Of a DNA stretch of 48,157 nucleotides, positions 1-6,245 are shown piece after piece. The notes below the pieces were generated by a model, which worked only from the letters and a program-made list of their open reading frames with translations, did no database searches and was not told where the DNA came from. Made by a program: the position numbers and the translations under genes. Origin of the DNA: a virus; IMG/VR virus record IMGVR_UViG_3300025362_000013, positions 1 to 48,157 of that record, one strand, 5' to 3'. Within the stretch, counting starts at the first letter, position 1; each line of letters opens with the position of its first letter.

Positions 1-560
1 GAAATCCCGCCAGAGTTTACAACTCTGCCGCCATTCATATGTATGTGACCAAAAATTGAGTTCAACGGAAATTTCTTCGCAATTTCTCTGACCAATATTT
101 CGCAACCGCATCTCTCGTCATCTAAATTTCTATCTAAAATTCCATAAGGAGGACAATGCGTAATTAAGTAATCTAATTTGTAGGGAACAAGTTCCCAGTT
201 CTGCTTTAATTCTAGTGAAAGTCTTTCATACATGAAAGCCCAATTATTGAACAGAGGACAGTAGGGGCTACCGTAAAAGCTTTTTCCCATTAATTCTATT
301 GATTCATTATGTAAATAATGAGCATTAGTAAATAATTGTTTTGAAGTGGCGGGACCTATTTTCTCTAAATAGGTATCGTGATTACCACCTACGCAGATAA
401 CATGTTTAAAGCTTAAACTACCGAACCAAGTATTTATAGCGTTTAATGTAGATAAAGAGTTAATGCCCATATCTCCAGCATGAATTAATATATCGCCAGA
501 TATAGGAATCAGATTTAGATGTAGACCGTGTGTATCAGAAATAGCTACTATTTTAGTCAT
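1..560 (-). CDS. metallophosphoesterase, C-terminus cut by window edge
   Basis: Calcineurin-like phosphoesterase whose reading frame runs off the left edge. The visible 186 residues hold the family's metal-binding motifs in order: SDTHG near the N-terminus, HAGDMG, GGNHDT, THCPP and GHIHMNGG. Substrate cannot be told; phage relatives may act on nucleotides or RNA. The start ATG at 560 overlaps the end of the preceding gene and follows an AAAGG ribosome site. It is one of four metallophosphoesterases in the window. Confidence 0.85.
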   Translation of the reverse strand, partial: MTKIVAISDTHGLHLNLIPISGDILIHAGDMGINSLSTLNAINTWFGSLSFKHVICVGGNHDTYLEKIGPATSKQLFTNAHYLHNESIELMGKSFYGSPYCPLFNNWAFMYERLSLELKQNWELVPYKLDYLITHCPPYGILDRNLDDERCGCEILVREIAKKFPLNSIFGHIHMNGGRVVNSGGI

Positions 561-717
561 CTATATAACCTTTCTTTAGATAATCATAGAAGTTTTTTAA
601 CGTAAAATCTACGCATCTGACATCTTTTTCATATCTTGCTGAGTCATTATGTAAATCAAGTCTAACTTTAAAAGCGTCTAATTCTTCAATCAATTTTTCA
701 ATAGCTATATCATTCAT
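553..717 (-). CDS. hypothetical 54-aa protein
   Basis: Small acidic, mostly helical protein starting MNDIAIEKLIEELDAF and ending KKGYIDD. Not recognised. AAGGA lies a few bases before the ATG, and its stop overlaps the start of the phosphoesterase by 8 bases, so the two are probably translationally coupled. Confidence 0.6.
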   Translation of the reverse strand: MNDIAIEKLIEELDAFKVRLDLHNDSARYEKDVRCVDFTLKNFYDYLKKGYIDD

Positions 718-727
718 TCTTAGTTCC

Positions 728-850
728 TTATAAATTAAGCATTATAAATACATTAAGTGCTATACTTACAAAACCTACAGTCCAAATACATACGAGTATT
801 GCTTTATATGTATTAGATGTAAGTCTTTTTATTTGTTTATTCTTTTTCAT
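728..850 (-). CDS. 40-aa single-span membrane peptide, possibly leaderless
   Basis: A basic N-terminus (MKKNKQIKRL) is followed by one hydrophobic segment (residues 18-40), so it is probably a small inner-membrane protein. There is no ribosome binding site: only six bases separate the ATG from the TATACT box of promoter 857-885. Transcription would therefore start at or next to the A of the ATG, giving a leaderless mRNA. Function unknown. Confidence 0.5.
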   Translation of the reverse strand: MKKNKQIKRLTSNTYKAILVCIWTVGFVSIALNVFIMLNL

Positions 851-856
851 GCTTTA

Positions 857-885
857 AGTATAACACATCTTTTAGCATTTGTCAA
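857..885 (-). promoter_or_regulatory. sigma-70 promoter P1
   Basis: Reading the minus strand: TTGACA at 885-880, a 17-bp spacer ending in TGT, then TATACT at 862-857. It is one of 14 near-identical promoters in the window, all on the minus strand. The -35 box overlaps the last codons of the upstream gene. Confidence 0.85.
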
Positions 886-1090
886 GTTTATTTTTCGGTA
901 AATGAATTCTACATACTGTAAAGTGTTTCTGACATCTTGCACACTCTACAATAACTTTAGCGTGTACTCTACCTGTGCCATCGGTAGCACCTCTTTGTAT
1001 CTTGATTGCGTATTGTTCTCCAGGACTAAACCAGTCTGTCTTTGCGTAAACAGGAGGCTTGTGTCCAAATATTCTACATAATAAGCTCAT
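872..1090 (-). CDS. small cysteine protein, 72 aa
   Basis: Not recognised by family. It starts MSLLCRIFGHKPPVY and has a CARC pair plus further Cys/His residues in the C-terminal third, suggesting a zinc site. GGAG lies nine bases before the ATG. The C-terminal codons and stop double as the -35 box of promoter P1. Confidence 0.65.
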   Translation of the reverse strand: MSLLCRIFGHKPPVYAKTDWFSPGEQYAIKIQRGATDGTGRVHAKVIVECARCQKHFTVCRIHLPKNKLDKC

Positions 1091-1245
1091 TCTAAATTCT
1101 CCAAATAAGTTGTGGCTATATCATACTCTTCTTCTAAAGGGGAATTCTCACACTTAGCACAAGGTGCAGATTGAAAACAAGTGCAACTTCTATCTGAATA
1201 CTTTTCATACTCTGAAATTATTTCTTCTGCTTCTTCTCTATCCAT
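1087..1245 (-). CDS. acidic small Cys protein, 52 aa
   Basis: Begins MDREEAEEIISEYEKY and carries four cysteines (CTC and CAKC) in the middle, a possible zinc knuckle, with strongly acidic flanks. The start follows a GAGAGG site; the stop overlaps the next gene's ATG (ATGA type). Function unknown. Confidence 0.6.
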   Translation of the reverse strand: MDREEAEEIISEYEKYSDRSCTCFQSAPCAKCENSPLEEEYDIATTYLENLE

Positions 1246-1246
1246 T

Positions 1247-1615
1247 TTATTCCTCTCTCAATGCACTATCTTCGGCATCACTAATTTCTCTGTGTTTAGT
1301 TTCGTATCTGTTTATAACAGCTCTTAGTTTTATCATATCATTAATACTCTTAGTAATATCTTTACTCTTAATATAACCCATATCTTCAGCGTATAACTCA
1401 AACATTGCTTTTAAAGAAACATTAAATTTATCTGCCCAACTTAGCATTACTTTATCAGAGTCTACGTAACCCTGGGTAGATATAGCTTTAGCAATAATAG
1501 AGGCCTTTGCTTTCATATTCTCTTGTGATTTCTCAGTTAAATCCGGAAGTAAAGCTTCGTCTTTTGTCTCTATAGCTACAAGTGCATCTACTATTATTTT
1601 TTGTAATTCTTTCAT
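1247..1615 (-). CDS. hypothetical 122-aa protein
   Basis: A soluble, predominantly alpha-helical protein with no cysteine and no motif I recognise. It begins MKELQKIIVDALVAI and ends in a charged tail (DAEDSALREE). It lies in a run of small minus-strand genes with tight spacing. No function can be assigned. Confidence 0.65.
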   Translation of the reverse strand: MKELQKIIVDALVAIETKDEALLPDLTEKSQENMKAKASIIAKAISTQGYVDSDKVMLSWADKFNVSLKAMFELYAEDMGYIKSKDITKSINDMIKLRAVINRYETKHREISDAEDSALREE

Positions 1616-1625
1616 ATTGTTTCCT

Positions 1626-1790
1626 TTAGATAAAATAATTTTCTGGTATTGTTAAATAAGTTATAAAATATAATATTGCACCAAAAAGCATACCTGAGGC
1701 ATATATAGTATTCTCACTTTGCAGACAGATTAAAAACCCTACAACTAAAAATATGATTGTTCCAAGAAGATATTGTTGTTTTACTGGCAT
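1626..1790 (-). CDS. 54-aa two-span membrane protein
   Basis: Two hydrophobic stretches (about residues 8-24 and 30-48) around a short polar turn (QSENTIY) predict a helical hairpin in the membrane. The ATG follows a GAAAGAG site. One of many small membrane peptides in this genome; function unknown. Confidence 0.6.
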   Translation of the reverse strand: MPVKQQYLLGTIIFLVVGFLICLQSENTIYASGMLFGAILYFITYLTIPENYFI

Positions 1791-1802
1791 TTATTTCTCT
1801 TT

Positions 1803-1961
1803 CTAATTTTTAAACTTTACTGATGCTGTAGTTTCAGGTTTTTCGTTACTAAATCCAACAGGACTCTTCTTTGTAATATCTATCCAACCTATTGCAGGAT
1901 TATCTTTTTCAAATTCAACAATTTGTTTAGATATTTCATTTTCTAATTCCTTTTTGGTCAT
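1803..1961 (-). CDS. hypothetical 52-aa protein
   Basis: Small soluble protein starting MTKKELENEISKQIVEF, with an AAAGGAG site seven bases before the ATG. No recognised domain. It lies between two short genes on the same strand. Confidence 0.6.
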   Translation of the reverse strand: MTKKELENEISKQIVEFEKDNPAIGWIDITKKSPVGFSNEKPETTASVKFKN

Positions 1962-1996
1962 CACAGCTCCTTTATGAATACAACATATAAGTTGTA

Positions 1997-2164
1997 TTAG
2001 CGATTGAATCCTTTAAACAATATATCAAACTCAGGTGGTAAGTCAACCTTAGTTTCCTTGATAGGTTTCTTGATAGGCTCATCTCTGTGCATCTTACCTT
2101 TACAAGCGAGACATTCTTTACCAAAATAACATTTGTCGCAAATTATACATTTATGAGATAGCAT
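1997..2164 (-). CDS. zinc-knuckle protein, 55 aa
   Basis: The N-terminal half holds cysteines in the pattern CIICDKC then CLACKGK, typical of a small zinc-binding knuckle; the C-terminal half is basic, then hydrophobic. GAGGAG lies before the ATG and the start overlaps the preceding gene by 14 bases. It could bind nucleic acid or protein; nothing specific is visible. Confidence 0.6.
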   Translation of the reverse strand: MLSHKCIICDKCYFGKECLACKGKMHRDEPIKKPIKETKVDLPPEFDILFKGFNR

Positions 2165-2330
2165 CTAAAAACTCCTCTAAAGTATAAAGTTTACGTGATT
2201 TATCGAATCTATTATCTTCATAGAAATTAGCTAGAACAACAAGAGCTTGTCTTAAATCAGCAAGTGTTATATTCATACTGTGAAAGTTTGCGAATCTTTC
2301 TGCAATTTGTTGAGCTTCTTTACAGGTCAT
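2151..2330 (-). CDS. hypothetical 59-aa helical protein
   Basis: Starts MTCKEAQQIAERFANF, helical and soluble, not recognised. AAAGGG precedes the ATG. It is the first gene after the repeat-bearing gap 2331-2497 and overlaps the zinc-knuckle gene downstream. Confidence 0.55.
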   Translation of the reverse strand: MTCKEAQQIAERFANFHSMNITLADLRQALVVLANFYEDNRFDKSRKLYTLEEFLDAIS

Positions 2331-2421
2331 GTTTATACCCTTTAGGTTATGATTTAACTTAAATTTACTATTGTAAGCTACTTTATTTACGTTTTATACC
2401 CGTATGGTAATAACTTAATAT

Positions 2422-2480
2422 ATCAAAACTGATACTTTAAACACTTATATAGCATCTAACACATCAATTCTGATACTTTA
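2422..2480. repeat. pair of 18-bp direct repeats in an intergenic gap
   Basis: ATCAAAACTGATACTTTA (2422-2439) and ATCAATTCTGATACTTTA (2463-2480) differ at two positions and are 41 bp apart, close to four helical turns. They sit in a 167-bp gene-free gap (2331-2497) upstream of the 2151-2330 gene. The spacing suits a regulator binding two sites on one face of the DNA. I see no convincing consensus promoter there, only TATA-like stretches. Confidence 0.6.
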
Positions 2481-2497
2481 TAGTTTACTGTCAACTA

Positions 2498-2716
2498 TCA
2501 ACTTACTTTACTATTTCTAATTTCATTTAGTTGTTTACGATAATACTCTAATTCTTCAGTATGCGTACTAAAAGACCAAATCTTCATCTCTACTGCATTA
2601 AATTTAAATTTAACAATATAATCTTTTCTTCTTGCCAAAGTAATGCTTTCTCTTATAGCAACATTTATATGTGTACCTGCACCAAATTCTACATATTGTA
2701 CTTTTAGAGGTTTCAT
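2498..2716 (-). CDS. hypothetical 72-aa protein
   Basis: Mixed strand/helix protein starting MKPLKVQYVEFGAGTH. No cysteine cluster and no recognised family. The start codon shares its A with the stop of the upstream gene (TAATG). Confidence 0.55.
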   Translation of the reverse strand: MKPLKVQYVEFGAGTHINVAIRESITLARRKDYIVKFKFNAVEMKIWSFSTHTEELEYYRKQLNEIRNSKVS

Positions 2717-2880
2717 TATGTCAACTCTTTCATTCTTTTAATTATTTCATTAACTCGTTTACCCGTTAGACAGCGACAAGAACTTATGTAAACTGGATGA
2801 AATGATGTTCCTGAATCAGATTCCTCAACTACGTCTAATATCTCTACGAATTCCTTTACTAACTCTTTTAATTCTGGCAT
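2716..2880 (-). CDS. hypothetical 54-aa protein
   Basis: I place the start at the ATG at 2880 (MPELKELVKEFVEIL) because GAGAGG lies eight bases before it; an ATG seven codons further up has no such site. The protein is acidic at the N-terminus and basic at the C-terminus, with one CRC pair. Function unknown. Confidence 0.55.
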   Translation of the reverse strand: MPELKELVKEFVEILDVVEESDSGTSFHPVYISSCRCLTGKRVNEIIKRMKELT

Positions 2881-2919
2881 AATTTTACCTCTCAATATCA
2901 TAAAATCTAAGTTTAATTA

Positions 2920-3045
2920 TTATTCTATTACTGCTATATCTTCGTAAACATCTGGTGCATCAGGATATAGCTCCCACATCATACCACTTGCTTTTAGTAA
3001 TTCAAACTCTTCTCTAGATAAATCTTTTAATTTTATCTTACTCAT
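2920..3045 (-). CDS. hypothetical 41-aa protein
   Basis: Short acidic protein starting MSKIKLKDLSREEFELL. The frame stays open upstream, but that extension runs through a tRNA gene, so the start at 3045, just downstream of the tRNA, is preferred. Function unknown. Confidence 0.5.
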   Translation of the reverse strand: MSKIKLKDLSREEFELLKASGMMWELYPDAPDVYEDIAVIE

Positions 3046-3065
3046 AATATTCTCTTTCTCTAAAT

Positions 3066-3142
3066 TGGTTGCGGGGGTGGGAATCGAACCCACAATACAG
3101 ATGCTTATGAGACACCTTAGCCTACCAAAGCTTGTCCCCGCA
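3066..3142 (-). tRNA. tRNA with CAU anticodon (Met or Ile2), initiator-like acceptor
   Basis: Cloverleaf on the minus strand: acceptor TGCGGGG/CCCCGCA, D-loop with TTTGGTAG, anticodon loop CTCATAA (anticodon CAT), T-arm GTGGG-TTCGATT-CCCAC, discriminator A and encoded CCA. The acceptor resembles bacterial initiator tRNA except for T1-A72 in place of C1-A72, and an A11-T24 pair is present, but the three G-C anticodon-stem pairs of initiators are missing. Met elongator, Met initiator-like or lysidine-modified Ile cannot be separated by eye. Confidence 0.9.
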
Positions 3143-3146
3143 TATC

Positions 3147-3230
3147 TTATTTTTTTGCATCTAAACGATTTAATAGTCTTGCTATTCCTAAAATAACTGC
3201 GAAGTAAAGTGCTAAATAAACATATTGCAT
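3147..3230 (-). CDS. 27-aa membrane peptide
   Basis: MQYVYLALYFAVILGIARLL followed by a basic tail: one membrane span. A strong AAGGAG site five bases before the ATG supports translation despite the size. It sits between a similar 26-codon gene and the tRNA. Confidence 0.5.
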   Translation of the reverse strand: MQYVYLALYFAVILGIARLLNRLDAKK

Positions 3231-3239
3231 ATAAACTCC

Positions 3240-3320
3240 TTACCAAACTTTAGCTAATATTATTACCAATATTATAGTTTGCATTAATGCGATTAAATCT
3301 CTAGTAAATTCTCTAGGCAC
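3240..3320 (-). CDS. 26-aa membrane peptide with GTG start
   Basis: Starts at GTG 3320, overlapping the end of the upstream gene, with GGGGAGG six bases before it. Its polar N-terminus is followed by a hydrophobic C-terminus (QTIILVIILAKVW). Its stop forms part of the next gene's AAGGAG site. Size makes this tentative. Confidence 0.4.
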   Translation of the reverse strand: MPREFTRDLIALMQTIILVIILAKVW

Positions 3321-3510
3321 GTGGGACCTCCCCTAATGTTTGTTTCATTTCATCTTGAAAACGAGCTAAGTAAACCTGCTGTGCTGTATCAAATTGCAAT
3401 ACATTATCATTTAAGGGACCACCCATGCAGTAGAATCTACTTGAAAATTTATCAAAAGCTTCTCTTAATAATCTATTTTCTTCTCGTAAGTCTTTAATGT
3501 AACAGCTCAT
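3313..3510 (-). CDS. hypothetical 65-aa protein
   Basis: Begins with a charged helix (MSCYIKDLREENRLLREAF), then a more polar region ending QTLGEVPRA. Looks soluble, perhaps coiled-coil at the N-terminus. It lies directly downstream of the M50 protease gene, in the same direction. Function unknown. Confidence 0.55.
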   Translation of the reverse strand: MSCYIKDLREENRLLREAFDKFSSRFYCMGGPLNDNVLQFDTAQQVYLARFQDEMKQTLGEVPRA

Positions 3511-3519
3511 ATGTTTCCT

Positions 3520-4140
3520 TTATTTTGATATCCACCAAAGTATTATTATCATTACTTGGACTATCATTAATAGTGCGAATGATATATTAATTAAATATTT
3601 ATAAAATTTATCTGACATCTTTCTACGTAATGGAAGTATCCAAAGATAACCACCATCAAGTGCGGGTATTGGTAAAAGATTAAATACAAATAACGTGCTA
3701 TTCAAAAATGCTGTATAGAACAATACTACATTAAAGCTGTCTAGGCTTACGAGGTTCATCGTACCTGTAAAATAGTAAGCTATCACAGAGTAATCTATGT
3801 AAATACCCTTAATAATCGAACCATAGTGAATTAGATAGCATGTAAAAGCCACTAATAGATTCATTGCTATACCGGCCATTAGAATAATAACTTGTTTATA
3901 ATAAGCTATATTTGTCAAGCTATTCTTTACGTCAAGAGATTCTTCTATTTTACAGTAACCACCAAAAGGTAATAGAGATATTCTCCAATCAATCTTACCT
4001 ATTGTTTTATGTAATAATATGGGACCGAAGCCTACAGAAAAAGCATATACAGGAACCTTAAAATATAGAGAAGCTAGAAGATGTCCCAGCTCATGTAAAA
4101 TTACTGAACCTAAAAGTATTGCACAATATATTAGCCACAT
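3520..4140 (-). CDS. site-2-protease-like M50 intramembrane metalloprotease
   Basis: A 206-residue membrane protein with the two signature zinc motifs of M50 peptidases: HELGH at residues 16-20 in the first span and LDGG around 161-164 after NLLPIPA. At least four hydrophobic segments are visible. It lacks a PDZ domain, so it is a minimal core compared with RseP (about 450 residues). Family members cleave membrane-anchored regulators or remnant signal peptides inside the bilayer. A phage copy could release a host or phage regulator, but no substrate is evident nearby. All catalytic residues look intact. Confidence 0.88.
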   Translation of the reverse strand: MWLIYCAILLGSVILHELGHLLASLYFKVPVYAFSVGFGPILLHKTIGKIDWRISLLPFGGYCKIEESLDVKNSLTNIAYYKQVIILMAGIAMNLLVAFTCYLIHYGSIIKGIYIDYSVIAYYFTGTMNLVSLDSFNVVLFYTAFLNSTLFVFNLLPIPALDGGYLWILPLRRKMSDKFYKYLINISFALLMIVQVMIIILWWISK

Positions 4141-4143
4141 AAA

Positions 4144-4269
4144 TTATATCCTATTCTTTAGTTGAATTACTAAGTCTATTATTTTCCATACTGCTAAAGG
4201 CACAGCTACTACGATTATAAAAACTGCTATCTCTATCATTTTAAACATTTTCATTCTAAGTCTTTTCAT
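4144..4269 (-). CDS. 41-aa membrane peptide
   Basis: A basic, Met-rich N-terminus (MKRLRMKMFKMIEIA) leads into one hydrophobic span and a short amphipathic tail. Immediately upstream of the M50 protease gene; a partner or substrate role is possible but unsupported. Confidence 0.5.
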   Translation of the reverse strand: MKRLRMKMFKMIEIAVFIIVVAVPLAVWKIIDLVIQLKNRI

Positions 4270-4421
4270 TTTCTCAATCTTCTCTTAATTGCTTTAGCTG
4301 ATACCCAGGCATATTCTTTAAACATAAGCTCAACAACCGGTGCAACATCAAAATCTTTTATTGCATCAATAATTATATTCTCAAGCTCTAATTTACTTGG
4401 GTCTTTATATTTCTTTATCAT
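4266..4421 (-). CDS. hypothetical 51-aa protein
   Basis: Starts MIKKYKDPSKLELENIII; helical with a basic C-terminus (KAIKRRLRK). Its TGA stop overlaps the ATG of the next gene. No family recognised. Confidence 0.55.
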   Translation of the reverse strand: MIKKYKDPSKLELENIIIDAIKDFDVAPVVELMFKEYAWVSAKAIKRRLRK

Positions 4422-4446
4422 TTTTTAGTATCTTTCTTATATACAT

Positions 4447-4605
4447 TTACTTATCTTTCATTTTCTGTACTGCTCTATAAAATATATTTCTCTTTCTAAA
4501 GCGTTCAGTAGCATTAGAGATGGTTTCAATATATGCAAGTGTTTCTCCAACACCTTCATCTACAATCTGAATCATCATGCTTTGTAATGCTGTGTAATTA
4601 TTCAT
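4447..4605 (-). CDS. hypothetical 52-aa protein
   Basis: Starts MNNYTALQSMMIQIVDEG and ends in a basic stretch (FRKRNIFYRAVQKMKDK). Probably helical. The ATG overlaps the stop of the zinc protein upstream (ATGA type). Function unknown. Confidence 0.55.
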   Translation of the reverse strand: MNNYTALQSMMIQIVDEGVGETLAYIETISNATERFRKRNIFYRAVQKMKDK

Positions 4606-4766
4606 CTTCCATTTCCTCCGCACCAATCACAGATAGTGCCTAAACAAGCCGCCCATTCATGGTGACAGCTATTGCAATGAAGTATTTGCGTTGCTGGCGT
4701 AACTTCTCTTAATCTTTTAATTATGCCGTCTACAATTTGTTTTACTGATTCAGGTTCATTTCTCAT
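4602..4766 (-). CDS. zinc-knuckle protein, 54 aa
   Basis: After a helical N-terminus there is CNSCHHEW and then CDWCGGNGR: two CxxC pairs with the GxG of DnaJ-like zinc knuckles. It is the first gene behind promoter P2, with AAAGGA before the ATG. Probably a small nucleic-acid or protein binder. Confidence 0.65.
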   Translation of the reverse strand: MRNEPESVKQIVDGIIKRLREVTPATQILHCNSCHHEWAACLGTICDWCGGNGR

Positions 4767-4797
4767 TTAATATCCTTTAATTTTATAGCGTACTTTA

Positions 4798-4826
4798 AGT
4801 ATAACATATTTTTCGCTATTTGTCAA
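4798..4826 (-). promoter_or_regulatory. sigma-70 promoter P2
   Basis: TTGACA (4826-4821), 17-bp spacer ending TGT, TATACT (4803-4798). It would drive the small-gene run from 4766 downwards, with a leader of about 30 bases containing a ribosome site. Confidence 0.88.
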
Positions 4827-4834
4827 GTCTATTT

Positions 4835-5107
4835 TTATTTTCTGTTTTTGAAGTCAAAACTAGGTAGGTCATCATCAGGGGTATCATCTTCATCAAACAT
4901 CTCTTGCTCAAATTCCTCAGACTTATAAAATTTATCTTCCTCTTCTTCTGTCTTTAATTTAGAGGTTACAGTAATGAGAGGTTGATTTCCACCAGTTATA
5001 TAAATTGATATAGTAGCAGGTGTTAATCTATTGGGCAATAATTCATGCTTTCTTAACACTCTAATTATATCTTGTTCAAATAATAATGTTTCAAAATCTT
5101 TTTCCAT
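4835..5107 (-). CDS. hypothetical 90-aa acidic protein
   Basis: A folded-looking N-terminal half (MEKDFETLLFEQDIIRVL) is followed by a highly acidic tail rich in D and E and a short basic end. Acidic tails are common in phage proteins that touch ssDNA-binding proteins or mimic DNA, but no family is recognised. Last gene before promoter P2. Confidence 0.55.
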   Translation of the reverse strand: MEKDFETLLFEQDIIRVLRKHELLPNRLTPATISIYITGGNQPLITVTSKLKTEEEEDKFYKSEEFEQEMFDEDDTPDDDLPSFDFKNRK

Positions 5108-5122
5108 TTTTTAAACCTCTTT

Positions 5123-6064
5123 CTAAGAATTATCATCGAGTTCGTCGAGAGAACAACTTTCAGCACCAGATTTTAAAGCCACTATTCCAGCTGTTATGTT
5201 AGCAATATTAGCACTCATCTCTAGACCTAAACCATTTGCGAGAGCTAAAGTAAATGTAGATATTATCGTATCACCACAACCTGTTACATCAACAATTTCC
5301 TGCTTTTCTGCTTTTAGATGATTGCCAATAAAATTATCTGCATAATATAAACCATTCTCGCTTAGTGTTATAAGCACATTTTCAAAACAATACTCAGCTA
5401 ATAATTTATGAGCTAATTCAAAAGAAGCTTTATAATCAGTTATATTAGTATTAAATATCTTAGATAACTCCTTTAAATTAGGTGTAATGGAAGTATAGTT
5501 AGCAAAACAACTGACATCTGCTTTCTTCGTGTCAACTGTTATAATCTTATTTTTCTTTAAAGCTAGTTTACCTAAAAATTCTGCTAACTCTACATTAATC
5601 ATACCTTTATCATAATCAGATACTATTATTGCATCGAAGTATCTAGCGTGTCGCTCTAAATCCTCTTTAATTACATCTAGTTTAAAATTATTAAAACAAA
5701 TATGTTCTCTATCAACTCTCAATAGATGCTGATTGCCTGAGATGTATCTTGTCTTTTGTGTAGTAACTACGTTTTTGTCTGCAATTAATAGATTAATGTT
5801 TATTCCTTTCTTCTGCAATAACTCTGAGACAATAGAACCTTCAATATCTTCACCTATTTTGCCTACAATCCAAACATTTGCACCAAGAGCTGTTAAATTT
5901 TTAGCCACATTAGCACAGCCACCTAACTTATACTCACTAGAGTCTTTACTTAATATTGGAACAGGTGCTTCTGGAGATATGCGTGAGACTGAGCCTCTAA
6001 CATACTTATCAAGCATTAGGTCACCAACAACAAGTATATTCTTTTTATTTAGATTAGATTTCAT
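5123..6064 (-). CDS. hldE: HldE/RfaE-like heptose kinase (PfkB family)
   Basis: 313 residues matching the kinase half of bifunctional HldE, which phosphorylates D-glycero-D-manno-heptose 7-phosphate on the way to ADP-heptose for lipopolysaccharide. Visible: GDLMLDKYVRG near residue 14, SRISPEAPVP, GGCANVAKNL, and the C-terminal PfkB signature DVTGCGDT with its catalytic Asp around 264. The nucleotidyltransferase half is absent. In a phage it could feed heptose into receptor alteration or capsid/DNA decoration, or act on another sugar. The symbol refers to the kinase domain only. Confidence 0.85.
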   Translation of the reverse strand: MKSNLNKKNILVVGDLMLDKYVRGSVSRISPEAPVPILSKDSSEYKLGGCANVAKNLTALGANVWIVGKIGEDIEGSIVSELLQKKGININLLIADKNVVTTQKTRYISGNQHLLRVDREHICFNNFKLDVIKEDLERHARYFDAIIVSDYDKGMINVELAEFLGKLALKKNKIITVDTKKADVSCFANYTSITPNLKELSKIFNTNITDYKASFELAHKLLAEYCFENVLITLSENGLYYADNFIGNHLKAEKQEIVDVTGCGDTIISTFTLALANGLGLEMSANIANITAGIVALKSGAESCSLDELDDNS

Positions 6065-6227
6065 TATCTCTCAGAATAGTTTTATTGACTGCCGTTAAAA
6101 CACAGGTACAATAAAGACTTATTGCTTTTAGTTTTGCAGTATCATTATCTTTAGATTTAATTATTTTCATAATAGAAATCATAGGGTCTTTAACTGTTTT
6201 AATAAGAATTCTCTTTACATTATCCAT
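6054..6227 (-). CDS. hypothetical 57-aa protein
   Basis: Basic helical protein (MDNVKRILIKTVKDPM) with one CTC pair. Its stop overlaps the start of the kinase gene by 11 bases, so translation is probably coupled. Function unknown. Confidence 0.55.
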   Translation of the reverse strand: MDNVKRILIKTVKDPMISIMKIIKSKDNDTAKLKAISLYCTCVLTAVNKTILRDNEI

Positions 6228-6245
6228 AATATACGCTTTCTTTTA

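Noticed and set aside
2920-3246. 108-codon frame continuing upstream of the 41-aa gene
   Set aside because: It runs through the CAU tRNA gene and two small peptides with good ribosome sites; only the last 41 codons have a proper start context.
5733-6098. Long plus-strand frames opposite the kinase, helicase and other genes
   Set aside because: All lie opposite well-supported minus-strand genes and lack ribosome sites; they are antisense shadows.
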